Assembly (NCBI GenBank): GCA_035549195.1
Contig: DASZRK010000050.1
Location: forward strand, 1 to 40,830
DNA from: a bacterium
Lineage (GTDB): Bacteria > Oederibacteriota > Muellerivitia > Muellerivitales > Muellerivitaceae
Length of the DNA stretch: 40,830 bases
Reading direction: 5' to 3'
Below, piece after piece: positions 7,727 to 14,913 of the stretch. Position 1 is the first letter of the stretch. Every line of letters starts with the position of its first letter. The translations under genes and the position numbers were made by a program. Below the pieces are notes generated by a model. It was not told the origin of the DNA. It searched no databases and saw nothing but the letters and a program-made list of their open reading frames with translations.

Positions 7727-8653
7727 TCAGGCCGGCTTCTGGTCGGTGGGCGTGCTCTCGGTGATGATGACCTTGTAGCCCAGCAGGCGTTCGGCCTCCT
7801 CGATGCCGCCCTGCAGGTCCCCGACCGCGTTGATCTTGCCCAGGTCCACCCCGATGGTGACCAGGGTCTGCGCGATCTCGGAGGAAAGGCCCGTCACGAT
7901 CACGCTGGCCCCCATCAGGCGGGAAGCGTCCACCGTCTGCACCAGGTGGTTGGCCACCGTGGCGTCCACCGCCGGCACACCCGTGATGTCGATGACCACC
8001 ACCTTGGCGCGGTTGGACCGGATCCCCCGCAGCAACTGCTCGGTGACCTGGCGGGCCCTTTGGGAATCGATGACGCCGATGATCGGAAGGATGAGGAGCC
8101 TCTCGCGCACCTGGAGGACCGGGGTGGACAGCTCCCGGATGGCCTCCTGCTGCTGCCGGATGATGCGCTCCCGTTCCTGGACGAACCCCACGCCCACCGT
8201 ATTGGCGATGCGGTTGGCGGCGGGTTCGTAGGCGTCCAGGACCCGGTTCAGCAATCCCAGGTCGGCCTGGTATTTCCCGAAAAGGGACCGGGCCAGCACG
8301 TCGCGCAACAGAAGCACGATCCCCAGGACCTCCTGGGTCTCCACGCCCCGGGGAATGATGCGTTCCGAGAGGTTGCGGGCATAGGCCTGGAGGGCCTCGA
8401 CCGAACCGGACTCCAGCACCTCCACGTAGTTGTCATAGACCGAGGTGGCCTCCGCGAAGATCTCCTCCTTGGTCATGGCCATCAGGAGCTTCGCTTCGAT
8501 GATGCGGCGGACCCACTCCTCGCGGAGTTGGGTGCGGTTCTGCCGAAGGTGCGCCACCAGTTCCCTCAGCAGGACCGCGGTCGCTTCGGGCAGGGCCCCG
8601 GGCATGACCGCACCCGTCCCCTGCGCGACGCTCTTGGCTTTGTCCTTTTCCAT
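7727..8653 (-). CDS. rsbR: RsbR-like stressosome sensor protein
   Basis: 308 residues. Residues about 20-165 form an alpha-helical sensor region of the non-haem globin type found in RsbR proteins. Residues about 172-300 are a STAS domain. The linker motif RELSTPV contains Thr177, equivalent to Bacillus RsbRA Thr171. In DITGVPAVDATVA the position matching Thr205 is Ala231 with Thr232 next to it, so the second phosphosite may be shifted. The start at 8653 is supported by AAGGAGG four bases upstream; an ATG ten codons earlier (8683) has no such site. It is the first gene of the stressosome operon, followed 6 bases later by rsbS. What it senses cannot be told from sequence. Confidence 0.9.
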   Translation of the reverse strand: MEKDKAKSVAQGTGAVMPGALPEATAVLLRELVAHLRQNRTQLREEWVRRIIEAKLLMAMTKEEIFAEATSVYDNYVEVLESGSVEALQAYARNLSERIIPRGVETQEVLGIVLLLRDVLARSLFGKYQADLGLLNRVLDAYEPAANRIANTVGVGFVQERERIIRQQQEAIRELSTPVLQVRERLLILPIIGVIDSQRARQVTEQLLRGIRSNRAKVVVIDITGVPAVDATVANHLVQTVDASRLMGASVIVTGLSSEIAQTLVTIGVDLGKINAVGDLQGGIEEAERLLGYKVIITESTPTDQKPA

Positions 8654-8758
8654 AGGTCCTCCTTGCCCCTGGGGGCCGAACAAGATCCAACGGCGGCCCG
8701 CACGGATGGGCCTAGTTCGAGTCTAAGGACCTGAAAAAAATGAATGCAAGCAGGGTCC

Positions 8759-8782
8759 GGCATTTCGCCGGGGCGAAATGCC
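8759..8782. promoter_or_regulatory. Perfect inverted repeat upstream of rsbR
   Basis: GGCATTTCGCC at 8759-8769 is repeated in inverted orientation at 8772-8782, with a 2-base spacer (11-bp perfect arms). It lies about 105-130 bases upstream of the rsbR start and 128 bases past the end of the upstream receiver gene. On the minus strand a run of seven T follows about 20 bases downstream (8734-8740), too far for a standard terminator. The short spacer and position favour an operator; a hairpin ending the receiver transcript is the alternative. Confidence 0.45.
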
Positions 8783-8909
8783 TTACTTCGCGGTGGAATT
8801 CTTCAGGGGAGGAAAGGCGACAAAAAGGTAAACGGTTCCTAAAAAAGGCGGGAGGGGGCTTGCGCGGGGAAGGAAAAGGGTGTTGGGCCGGGACCGGCGG
8901 ACCCCCGGA

Positions 8910-9365
8910 TCAGGCCAGGGGTCTTTCCCGGAAGGACTTGAGCCAATATTCCCGCAGGACCTTCAGGAGCGGTCCGTAATGGTCCAGTTCCAGGGGTTTC
9001 ACCAGGAAATGGTCGGCCCGCAATCGCCCGGACCATTCCTTGTCCAGGTCGCTCTCCGAACTGGTGAAGATGATGATCGGCAGGCGGGCCCATTCCGGTT
9101 CCCGGCGTATCTCCGTCAGGACCGTCAATCCATCCTTCCTGGGCAGTTGAAGGTCCAGCAGGATGACGTTCGGCAGGGGGCTTTGGGAATAAGGGGCTTG
9201 TTGACGGAGGAAGGACATGGCCTCCTCCCCGTTCTCCACACTGCTCAAATGCACCGGGAACCCGGCGCCCTTCAGGACCTGTTTCAGAAGCGCCGTATCG
9301 GCCTTGTTATCCTCGATCTGGAGCACTTCCAGGATACGACCCGCCACCTTCGTTCTATGGATCAT
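8910..9365 (-). CDS. Single-domain response regulator, Rcp1-like
   Basis: A 151-residue receiver with no output domain. Acidic pocket IEDN, phospho-acceptor Asp71 in LLDLQLP, FTSS switch and Lys123 in VKP are present. It resembles the other Rcp1-type receiver at 4803-5237 (similar length, same loop before the acceptor). It sits directly upstream of rsbR in the same orientation, with a 256-base gap that holds the inverted repeat. AGGGGGG before the ATG at 9365 supports the start. It may share the kinase at 5234-6328; that is inference from proximity. Confidence 0.87.
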   Translation of the reverse strand: MIHRTKVAGRILEVLQIEDNKADTALLKQVLKGAGFPVHLSSVENGEEAMSFLRQQAPYSQSPLPNVILLDLQLPRKDGLTVLTEIRREPEWARLPIIIFTSSESDLDKEWSGRLRADHFLVKPLELDHYGPLLKVLREYWLKSFRERPLA

Positions 9366-9646
9366 GAGGCCCCCCTAGGGATCGGAGACTTGTCCGTCGA
9401 ACCATCGGACCTATTTTAAACCTTCCCGCCTTTTGCGGAACGTAGTTTTTTGGGCAACGGGCGATCGCCGGGTAATCGTCAACCATCCCCGGAAAAAGCC
9501 GATGATGTCGGCTTTCCAAAATCGTTTTCCATCCCGCCCCCGGTGGACTTTTCGGAAGCTCCGTCCTTAGGTTAAAGGTCCAAGAAGGTCCACTCAAGTT
9601 CAAGGAGGGATCCAAGGAACACACTTAGGCGATCAAGGAGGATGCC

Positions 9647-10312
9647 ATGAAATTGCATCTAGGGGACAAGGTCCCCGACTTCAAGCAAGAATCCACCCAA
9701 GGCCCCATCCGATTCTATGATTGGGCGGGGGACTCCTGGGTGGTCTTTTTCTCCCATCCCGCGGACTTCACCCCCGTCTGTACCACCGAACTGGGGATGG
9801 CCGCCCGGATGGAGGATGAATTCACAAAGCGGAAGACCAAGCTCCTGGCCCTTTCGGTCGATCCCCTGGTCCGGCACCGGGAATGGATCCAGGACATCGA
9901 GCAGACCCAGGGGGCCCAGGTCCGGTTCCCCATCCTGGCGGACAAGGAACGCAAGGTCGCCGAACTTTATGACATGATCCATCCCGAGGTCCTGGCCAGC
10001 GCCACGGTCCGGACCGTCTTCTTCATCGATCCCGAAAAAAGGCTCCGGGCCCACCTGACCTATCCGGCCTCCACCGGCCGGGACTTCGACGAGCTCCTTC
10101 GGGTCCTCGATTCCCTCCAATTGACGGATCAGCATCTGGTGGCCACGCCCGTCAACTGGAAGCGGGGTGAGGACGTGGTCATCCTCCCGACCCTGACGGA
10201 CGAAGAGGAGATCCGCCGAAGGTTCCCCATGGGGTATCGGAAGGTCCGGCCTTACCTGCGCCTCACTCCCCAGCCCGACATGGCCCTTTCCAGGGACGGC
10301 CCGCCGGATTAA
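9647..10312 (+). CDS. 1-Cys peroxiredoxin (Prx6-type)
   Basis: A 221-residue cytoplasmic thiol peroxidase. The active-site motif PADFTPVCTTE carries the peroxidatic Cys45, and I see no other cysteine, as in 1-Cys Prx6 enzymes. Arg121 in ATVRTVFFID and the long C-terminal arm (PVNWKRGEDVVILP, FPMGYRKVRPYLRLTPQPD) are also family features. It reduces hydrogen peroxide and organic hydroperoxides. AAGGAGG six bases before the ATG gives a strong start. It is divergent from the receiver gene across a 281-base gap and shares the four bases TTAA at its end with the convergent gene, so the two stop codons overlap. Confidence 0.93.
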   Translation: MKLHLGDKVPDFKQESTQGPIRFYDWAGDSWVVFFSHPADFTPVCTTELGMAARMEDEFTKRKTKLLALSVDPLVRHREWIQDIEQTQGAQVRFPILADKERKVAELYDMIHPEVLASATVRTVFFIDPEKRLRAHLTYPASTGRDFDELLRVLDSLQLTDQHLVATPVNWKRGEDVVILPTLTDEEEIRRRFPMGYRKVRPYLRLTPQPDMALSRDGPPD

Positions 10313-11616
10313 GGGGTTTCCGGAGATCCCTCTTCCCCGGATAAGGGGGAGGGGGGACCGGGGAGGCCCTCCCTCCCGTCGTTCGGCTCCACCTCTCCCG
10401 CATCCATTCCTATATCCCCATGCCCTTCCATGGCCGTCCCCGTTTCCGGCGGGCTTTCAAGGCTCCCCGTCGGGGCCGCGTCGGCCCCGGGCGCCGCTGG
10501 CGCGGGGGGTAACGGCATATCCCCCGTGGACATGAGGTATTCCAGGACCTTCGCCAATTTTTGGGGGTCCACCGACCGGCTGATGGAGGTCCTGGGCCGG
10601 AGGATCGGCTGGACCGAGAGGTCCAAGGGGGATGGGGGGATCACGGTTTCCACGGCCGGTTCCAGGACCGGTCCGGGATCGGTCCCCGCCGAAGTTTCGG
10701 TGCTCTCCCCGGGATCCTCCGGGACCTGTGGGGTCAAGGGTTCCTGGGCCGGTTCCCCCTGCGGGAACGGCTCCATCCCCGTCGCCGACCCCTCGAAGGA
10801 CGGGGCAGGACTCTCCCCCACGACCGGCAACCCGGTCCAAGGTGTCTCCGTCAACGCATCCAGATCGACGGACAGGGTGGACGGAGCGGGCTCCATCCCA
10901 GGGATCGCCTCCGGGATCGGGGACAGTTCTTCGGGTTGGACCGGTTCTTCCTGCCCGGCAGGGACTTCTTCCGGGAGCGGAGCCGAAAGGAGAAGATCCG
11001 GACGGTCCTCTTCCGGGACCGGCGTCGGTTCTGTCACCGGAGCCGGTCCCTCTCCGGAAAGGACCTCCGGCCCGGCCGGTCCATCCTCCTCCAGGGGCAA
11101 AGGCTCGAGAAGGTCCTTCAGATAAGCCAGGAACCTTTGATGCTGCTCCTCGACCGACCGGTTCAAGGCGTCCAGCAGACCCTGTTCGGAGCCGAGCTCC
11201 AGCGCCGAAAGGACATCCCGGACCGCCTCCGGACGCGGCTTCAAACCCTGGGCCACACGGGTCCGGCTGAAGTGGGGCGTCAACCTTTCGGCGACCTGGA
11301 GCACTTCCAGGCAAAGCTCCATCCTTTCGGCCCCGTCCTGGTCCGGGAACCATTTTTCCTGCCGAAGGATCTCCATCACGAAATCCTCCAGGATGTCCTG
11401 GCGGTCCTCCGGGTCCAGTTCCCGGTCCGCCGAACCCTCCAACATGGTCTGGGCGAGGTTGCAAACGCTCAGGCCCAGCACCTCTTTCCAGAAAGAACGG
11501 GGCGTGGCTTTGGAGGTGCTCTGCCGGCGCAGGGTCTCCCAGGTCCCATGGGTCCCCGTGACCCGGATGAGGTTCCGCGCGATCTTGAGGCTGGCGCCCG
11601 AAAAAAGAAGGTACAT
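10309..11616 (-). CDS. Protein of unknown function with acidic Pro/Glu-rich tail
   Basis: 435 residues from the ATG at 11616, which has AGGA five bases upstream. An in-frame GTG at 11685 would add 23 residues. Residues 1-180 look helical and folded (NLIRVTGTHGTWETLRRQST, SFWKEVLGLSVCNLAQTML, LEDFVMEILRQEKWFPDQ). Residues 185-435 are low-complexity, rich in Pro, Glu, Gly, Ser and Thr, strongly acidic and probably disordered, apart from a short segment SVDPQKLAKVLEYLMSTGDM. No signal peptide or membrane segment is seen, and I do not recognise the family. It is convergent with the peroxiredoxin gene, with overlapping stops. The opposite-strand frames here give Arg/Gly-rich nonsense, which supports this strand. 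Confidence 0.7.
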   Translation of the reverse strand: MYLLFSGASLKIARNLIRVTGTHGTWETLRRQSTSKATPRSFWKEVLGLSVCNLAQTMLEGSADRELDPEDRQDILEDFVMEILRQEKWFPDQDGAERMELCLEVLQVAERLTPHFSRTRVAQGLKPRPEAVRDVLSALELGSEQGLLDALNRSVEEQHQRFLAYLKDLLEPLPLEEDGPAGPEVLSGEGPAPVTEPTPVPEEDRPDLLLSAPLPEEVPAGQEEPVQPEELSPIPEAIPGMEPAPSTLSVDLDALTETPWTGLPVVGESPAPSFEGSATGMEPFPQGEPAQEPLTPQVPEDPGESTETSAGTDPGPVLEPAVETVIPPSPLDLSVQPILRPRTSISRSVDPQKLAKVLEYLMSTGDMPLPPAPAAPGADAAPTGSLESPPETGTAMEGHGDIGMDAGEVEPNDGREGLPGPPSPLSGEEGSPETP

Positions 11617-11835
11617 GGTTTCCTGGGTGGTATCCGGAACGTTCGAAAAAGGGCCGCGCTGGGGCATCCCCGCCGCCCAAATCACTATAAACCCTTAGGA
11701 AGTGCCGCCCAACGCCTTCCAAAAGGAGTGGCTTATAATGACCCGGCCGTCGATCCCGGGATAAGGGGCCGTGACAAGGTTTCACGGTAACAAAAGCCGC
11801 ATAGGCCCACTATATAGGGAGCAAGGAGAAGGCCT

Positions 11836-12396
11836 TTGGACTTCCAAAAAGACCCCTGGCCTTCCTGGACCGAGATGATGCGGCTCACCCAGAAGGGCGA
11901 CCAGGCGGCCTACGAACGCCTCCTGACCGAAATGGGCCCCTTGGTCCTGAACTTCGTCCGGAAGAGGGTCTTCGACCAGCAACACGTGGAGGATGTGGTC
12001 CAAGAGGTGCTCTTGACCTTCCATAAGGCCAAGCACACCTACCGGCCCGAGCTTCCCTTCCCGCCCTGGTTCTTCACGGTGGTGCGCAACGCCATCTGGT
12101 CGGCGCTCCAGAAGAACCGGCGGATCAAGGTGCGGGAGATCCCCATGGAGGAACTGCCCGAGGTGGCGGCCCAGGACTTCGCCGAAGGGGGCCTGGACGA
12201 CCGGCTCCAGGAGGCCCTGCAGGCGCTCCCGGAGGACAACCGGCAGGCCGTCGAATTGCTGAAGTTCCAGGGCCTGAGCGTGGAAGAGGCCGCCAGGCGC
12301 CTGGGGATCACGAAGATCGCGCTGAGGGTCCGGGCGCACCGGGGTTACGGGCTTTTAAGGAAACGTTTGATCGCCGAGGACAAAAAGAAAAAATGA
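11836..12396 (+). CDS. ECF-family RNA polymerase sigma factor
   Basis: 186 residues starting at a TTG with AAGGAG eight bases upstream. Region 2 is at residues about 22-90 (YERLLTEMGPLVLNFVRKRV, DVVQEVLLTFHKAKHTYRP, PPWFFTVVRNAIWSALQKNR). Region 4 is at about 118-178 (LQEALQALPEDNRQAVELLKFQGLSVEEAARRLGITKIALRVRAHRGYGLLRKRL), with a clear helix-turn-helix. There is no region 3, as in ECF sigmas. It overlaps the next gene by 4 bases (ATGA), and that gene is its membrane anti-sigma factor. The pair matches the SigF/NrsF arrangement known from Caulobacter. Self-regulation is usual for such pairs, but I cannot confirm a promoter motif. Confidence 0.9.
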   Translation: MDFQKDPWPSWTEMMRLTQKGDQAAYERLLTEMGPLVLNFVRKRVFDQQHVEDVVQEVLLTFHKAKHTYRPELPFPPWFFTVVRNAIWSALQKNRRIKVREIPMEELPEVAAQDFAEGGLDDRLQEALQALPEDNRQAVELLKFQGLSVEEAARRLGITKIALRVRAHRGYGLLRKRLIAEDKKKK

Positions 12397-13082
12397 CGCG
12401 TCCATCCTCCCACAACCAGGCTTCCCTCTCCCAGGCCCAAAGGCTCCTGGTGGAAAAACTCGTGGCCGGGAACCGCCCCCGGCGCCCGGTCCCTTCCCTG
12501 TGGGTCCAGTGGCTGGTCTGGCTGGTCTTCGCGGCGGGGGTCTCGGCCTTCGTCCTGAGCCTGATCGGACCCCAATTCGAGATCGTGGACCGGCTCCAGG
12601 AGCCCGCCTCCGGCGGTTTCCTCGCCCTGGCCTTCCTGCTTTCGGGGGTCTGCGCCTGGATGGGCATCGCTTCCAGCCTTCCCGGCCGGGAACCGGGGCC
12701 GATCGCCAAGACCGTCACGCTCCTGCTGGTCCTGGTCCTCTTCGCCCTTCCCTTCCTGTTCTTCGGGCAGGACAGCCTGGCCGAGGTCTGGACCACCAAC
12801 TGGTCCGACGGGTGGTTCTGCGCCCGCACGGTGGTGTTGGTCGCCATCCCTTCCTGGGTCCTGCTGGGGTTCCTGGCCTCGGGGAACGCTTCCTTTCATC
12901 CGGGTTGGACGGGGACCTGGCTGGGGGCCTCTTCTTTCCTATTAGGAACGGGGACCATCCAGATGCATTGCGCCCGCTGGCAGACCTGCCACATCCTGGT
13001 GGATCATCTCCTGCCCATGCTGGCCCTGATCTTCGTGCCTATCTGGCTGGGGAGCTATTGGTTCTCGAGGTGGCGGAAATAG
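12393..13082 (+). CDS. nrsF: NrsF-like (DUF1109) membrane anti-sigma factor
   Basis: 229 residues with about six membrane helices after a short cytoplasmic N-terminus (residues 1-35). The DUF1109/NrsF motifs are visible: DGWFCARTVVLVAIPSW with Cys143, and MHCARWQTCHILVDHLLP with Cys193. The two cysteines are 50 residues apart, as I recall for the functionally important pair in Caulobacter NrsF. The family holds its ECF sigma at the membrane and releases it on heavy-metal or oxidative stress. Its start overlaps the sigma gene's stop, so the two are co-translated. Confidence 0.85.
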   Translation: MTRPSSHNQASLSQAQRLLVEKLVAGNRPRRPVPSLWVQWLVWLVFAAGVSAFVLSLIGPQFEIVDRLQEPASGGFLALAFLLSGVCAWMGIASSLPGREPGPIAKTVTLLLVLVLFALPFLFFGQDSLAEVWTTNWSDGWFCARTVVLVAIPSWVLLGFLASGNASFHPGWTGTWLGASSFLLGTGTIQMHCARWQTCHILVDHLLPMLALIFVPIWLGSYWFSRWRK

Positions 13083-13131
13083 GCTTTTTGTCCTCAGGCC
13101 TAAGTTGTCATTGCGGGGAACGGCCCGATAC

Positions 13132-14010
13132 TCACTTCACCCCTCCGAAGACCTCTTCCCTGGTCCAAACCCCATCTTGGATGACCGTTCTTTCCAAATT
13201 CGAGGCATCCACAACCTTCGGGGTCAAAAGGACCGTCCGGACCGTCCCTTTTCCATGGGGGACTTCCACGAATTGGCAATCGAAGGTCTTGGCCTTCCGG
13301 GCGGCCTTGACCGCCAGGTAGGCCGCTTCCTCGGCCAATTTGACGGGGGATTCGTAAACGCTCACCCAGGGCCGGCCGGAGGCGATGGCGCGGCAGGTCC
13401 CCAGATCCTGGCCCACCGTCCCCAGGACGATCCGGTCCTTTTGCCCCGCTTGGGCGATCTTCCCGGCCCAATCCTGCGCATCCGCGCCCCCGAAGGTCAG
13501 GACCGCCGCCGCCTTGGAAAGGTCCCGGGACCGGGTGCTGAGACGGATATCCCCCCGGGCGACCGCCGCCTTCAGGGCCCCCCGTTGGCCTTCCCGGAAC
13601 TCCTGACGGAACCAGTCCTTTCCCGCCGTTCCGGCCAAAAGATAAAGACCTTGGGGAGCACGGGCGAGGACCCCTTTCGCTTGGGCCTCGCCCTCTTTTC
13701 GGGGATCATAGGCGATCAGGAAATCCTGGGGACCGCCGGGAAGGGGCCGGTGAAGGGACAGGACCGGGATCCCTTTTTCCATCGCGCGGACTTCCTCCCG
13801 GACCTCGCCGGCGAAGACCACCGCCTGGGCTTGCTGGGACCCCTCCGCCAAGGAAGCGTTCTGGGAACCCAGCGCGGACTTGATACGATCCAGGAGGATC
13901 GAAGGGTGTTCCCCGCCGACCACCCGGACCAAGACCCGGGGCCCCTCGTGGCCCCAAGCCAGGAGGAAGAAGAAAGGCGTTAAAAAGAGGAAACGGAAAT
14001 GACGCCGCAT
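13132..14010 (-). CDS. Periplasmic sugar-binding protein (XylF/ChvE-like, Peripl_BP_4)
   Basis: 292 residues. The start is the ATG at 14010 after GAGGTGATC, rather than a longer in-frame start. Residues 1-20 form a signal peptide (RRHFRFLFLTPFFFLLAWG). The body is the two-lobe type I periplasmic-binding fold, and the second half is close to D-xylose-type binding proteins: TFGGADAQDWAGKIAQAGQ, IVLGTVGQDLGTCRAIASGR, SVYESPVKLAEEAAYLAVKAA, and the terminal VLLTPKVVDASNLERTVI. The N-terminal lobe is shorter and more divergent than usual. No ABC permease or ATPase gene is adjacent, so it may serve a transporter elsewhere or act as a sensor partner. It is convergent with nrsF (49-base gap) and divergent from the next gene. 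Confidence 0.7.
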   Translation of the reverse strand: MRRHFRFLFLTPFFFLLAWGHEGPRVLVRVVGGEHPSILLDRIKSALGSQNASLAEGSQQAQAVVFAGEVREEVRAMEKGIPVLSLHRPLPGGPQDFLIAYDPRKEGEAQAKGVLARAPQGLYLLAGTAGKDWFRQEFREGQRGALKAAVARGDIRLSTRSRDLSKAAAVLTFGGADAQDWAGKIAQAGQKDRIVLGTVGQDLGTCRAIASGRPWVSVYESPVKLAEEAAYLAVKAARKAKTFDCQFVEVPHGKGTVRTVLLTPKVVDASNLERTVIQDGVWTREEVFGGVK

Positions 14011-14151
14011 GATCACCTCGGTCGAATGGCCTGCGCTCTCCAAGTATATCGGCTTTCCGGAACGTAAAAAGGCCCCCTCAGGTTGCCCCCGACCCCTTTC
14101 GGCGATAAAGTTTGTGGGCGGAAGGCCATCCCACATCCAAGGAAATGACGC

Positions 14152-14904
14152 TTGAGACCTTTCTCGATCCTCCCGATCGCCCTCCTGGCCGTCCTGCTGA
14201 CCTCCCTACCGTCCAGGCCCTACGCCCAGGAGAACACCCCCGGGCTCATCCGCGCCATCGGGACCGATTCCTCCTCCATCGAGAACGCTTTTTATCTCTG
14301 GACCACCTTCGATAATGACTTTTCTCCCTACCACTGGGTCTATCTTTATGGGGAAGGACTGTTCGCCTTGGACAAGGAACTGGGCTTGGAGGTGGATTTC
14401 CCCGACCTCCTGACCTACACGCCCCTGGGGAAATATCCCCTGGCCCTGGGGCCGACCGGCCTTTACCTACGCTATGAACCCTTCCACTCAGGGAGCTGGG
14501 ACAGCGAGACCGCCGGCTCCTTGGCCTTCCAGGCCGGGGGGGCCTATGCCCGTCCCCTGGGCCCTTACCGTTACCTGGGGAGCAGTTTCACCCTGAAGCT
14601 GTTGGGGGGCTATCGTTGGGGGAAATTCTTCGTGCAGGGCAATTACGCCTATCAGGGCGGGATCGACCCCCAATCCCTGTCCGTGTGGCAGGCCGATAAC
14701 GCCTGCGGCCTTTCCCTGGGCGGCCCCTTTACCATCCAGATGGAAGCCGACCTTTACGCGGTCACCGCGCCTTTCCAGGACTCGTCCTGGACCTTCACGC
14801 CCCAGGTGGCCTTCCAGGAGGGCGAGTGGCTCGTCGAGTTCGGGGAATCCTTCAACGACCATCCGGCGGGAGAGACCCAGGTCCTGGTGGCCCGGGCCTT
14901 CTGA
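14152..14904 (+). CDS. Exported protein, probable outer-membrane beta-barrel
   Basis: 250 residues from a TTG start with AAGGA about eight bases upstream. Residues 1-25 are a signal peptide ending near PYAQ. The mature part has alternating aromatic and small residues and many strand-like segments with glycine turns (WVYLYGEGLFALDKELGLEV, YRYLGSSFTLKLLGGYRWGK, FFVQGNYAYQGG). It ends in LVARAF, a terminal Phe as in many outer-membrane proteins. I do not recognise a named family. It ends 9 bases from the stop of the convergent haem-porin gene. Confidence 0.7.
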   Translation: MRPFSILPIALLAVLLTSLPSRPYAQENTPGLIRAIGTDSSSIENAFYLWTTFDNDFSPYHWVYLYGEGLFALDKELGLEVDFPDLLTYTPLGKYPLALGPTGLYLRYEPFHSGSWDSETAGSLAFQAGGAYARPLGPYRYLGSSFTLKLLGGYRWGKFFVQGNYAYQGGIDPQSLSVWQADNACGLSLGGPFTIQMEADLYAVTAPFQDSSWTFTPQVAFQEGEWLVEFGESFNDHPAGETQVLVARAF

Positions 14905-14913
14905 CCTTCCCCC

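Noticed and set aside
9460-9469. GGCGATCGCC palindrome upstream of the peroxiredoxin gene
   Set aside because: Single short palindrome; a HIP1-like octamer by chance is likely in GC-rich DNA, and there is no second copy nearby.
10561-11790. Plus-strand 409-codon frame
   Set aside because: Arg/Gly/Asp-rich composition with no domain; opposite a minus-strand frame with a plausible ribosome-binding site and normal composition.
11781-11816. Possible autoregulated ECF promoter (GGTAAC ... TATATA)
   Set aside because: The 19-base spacing and single instance do not allow a call without a genome-wide motif comparison.
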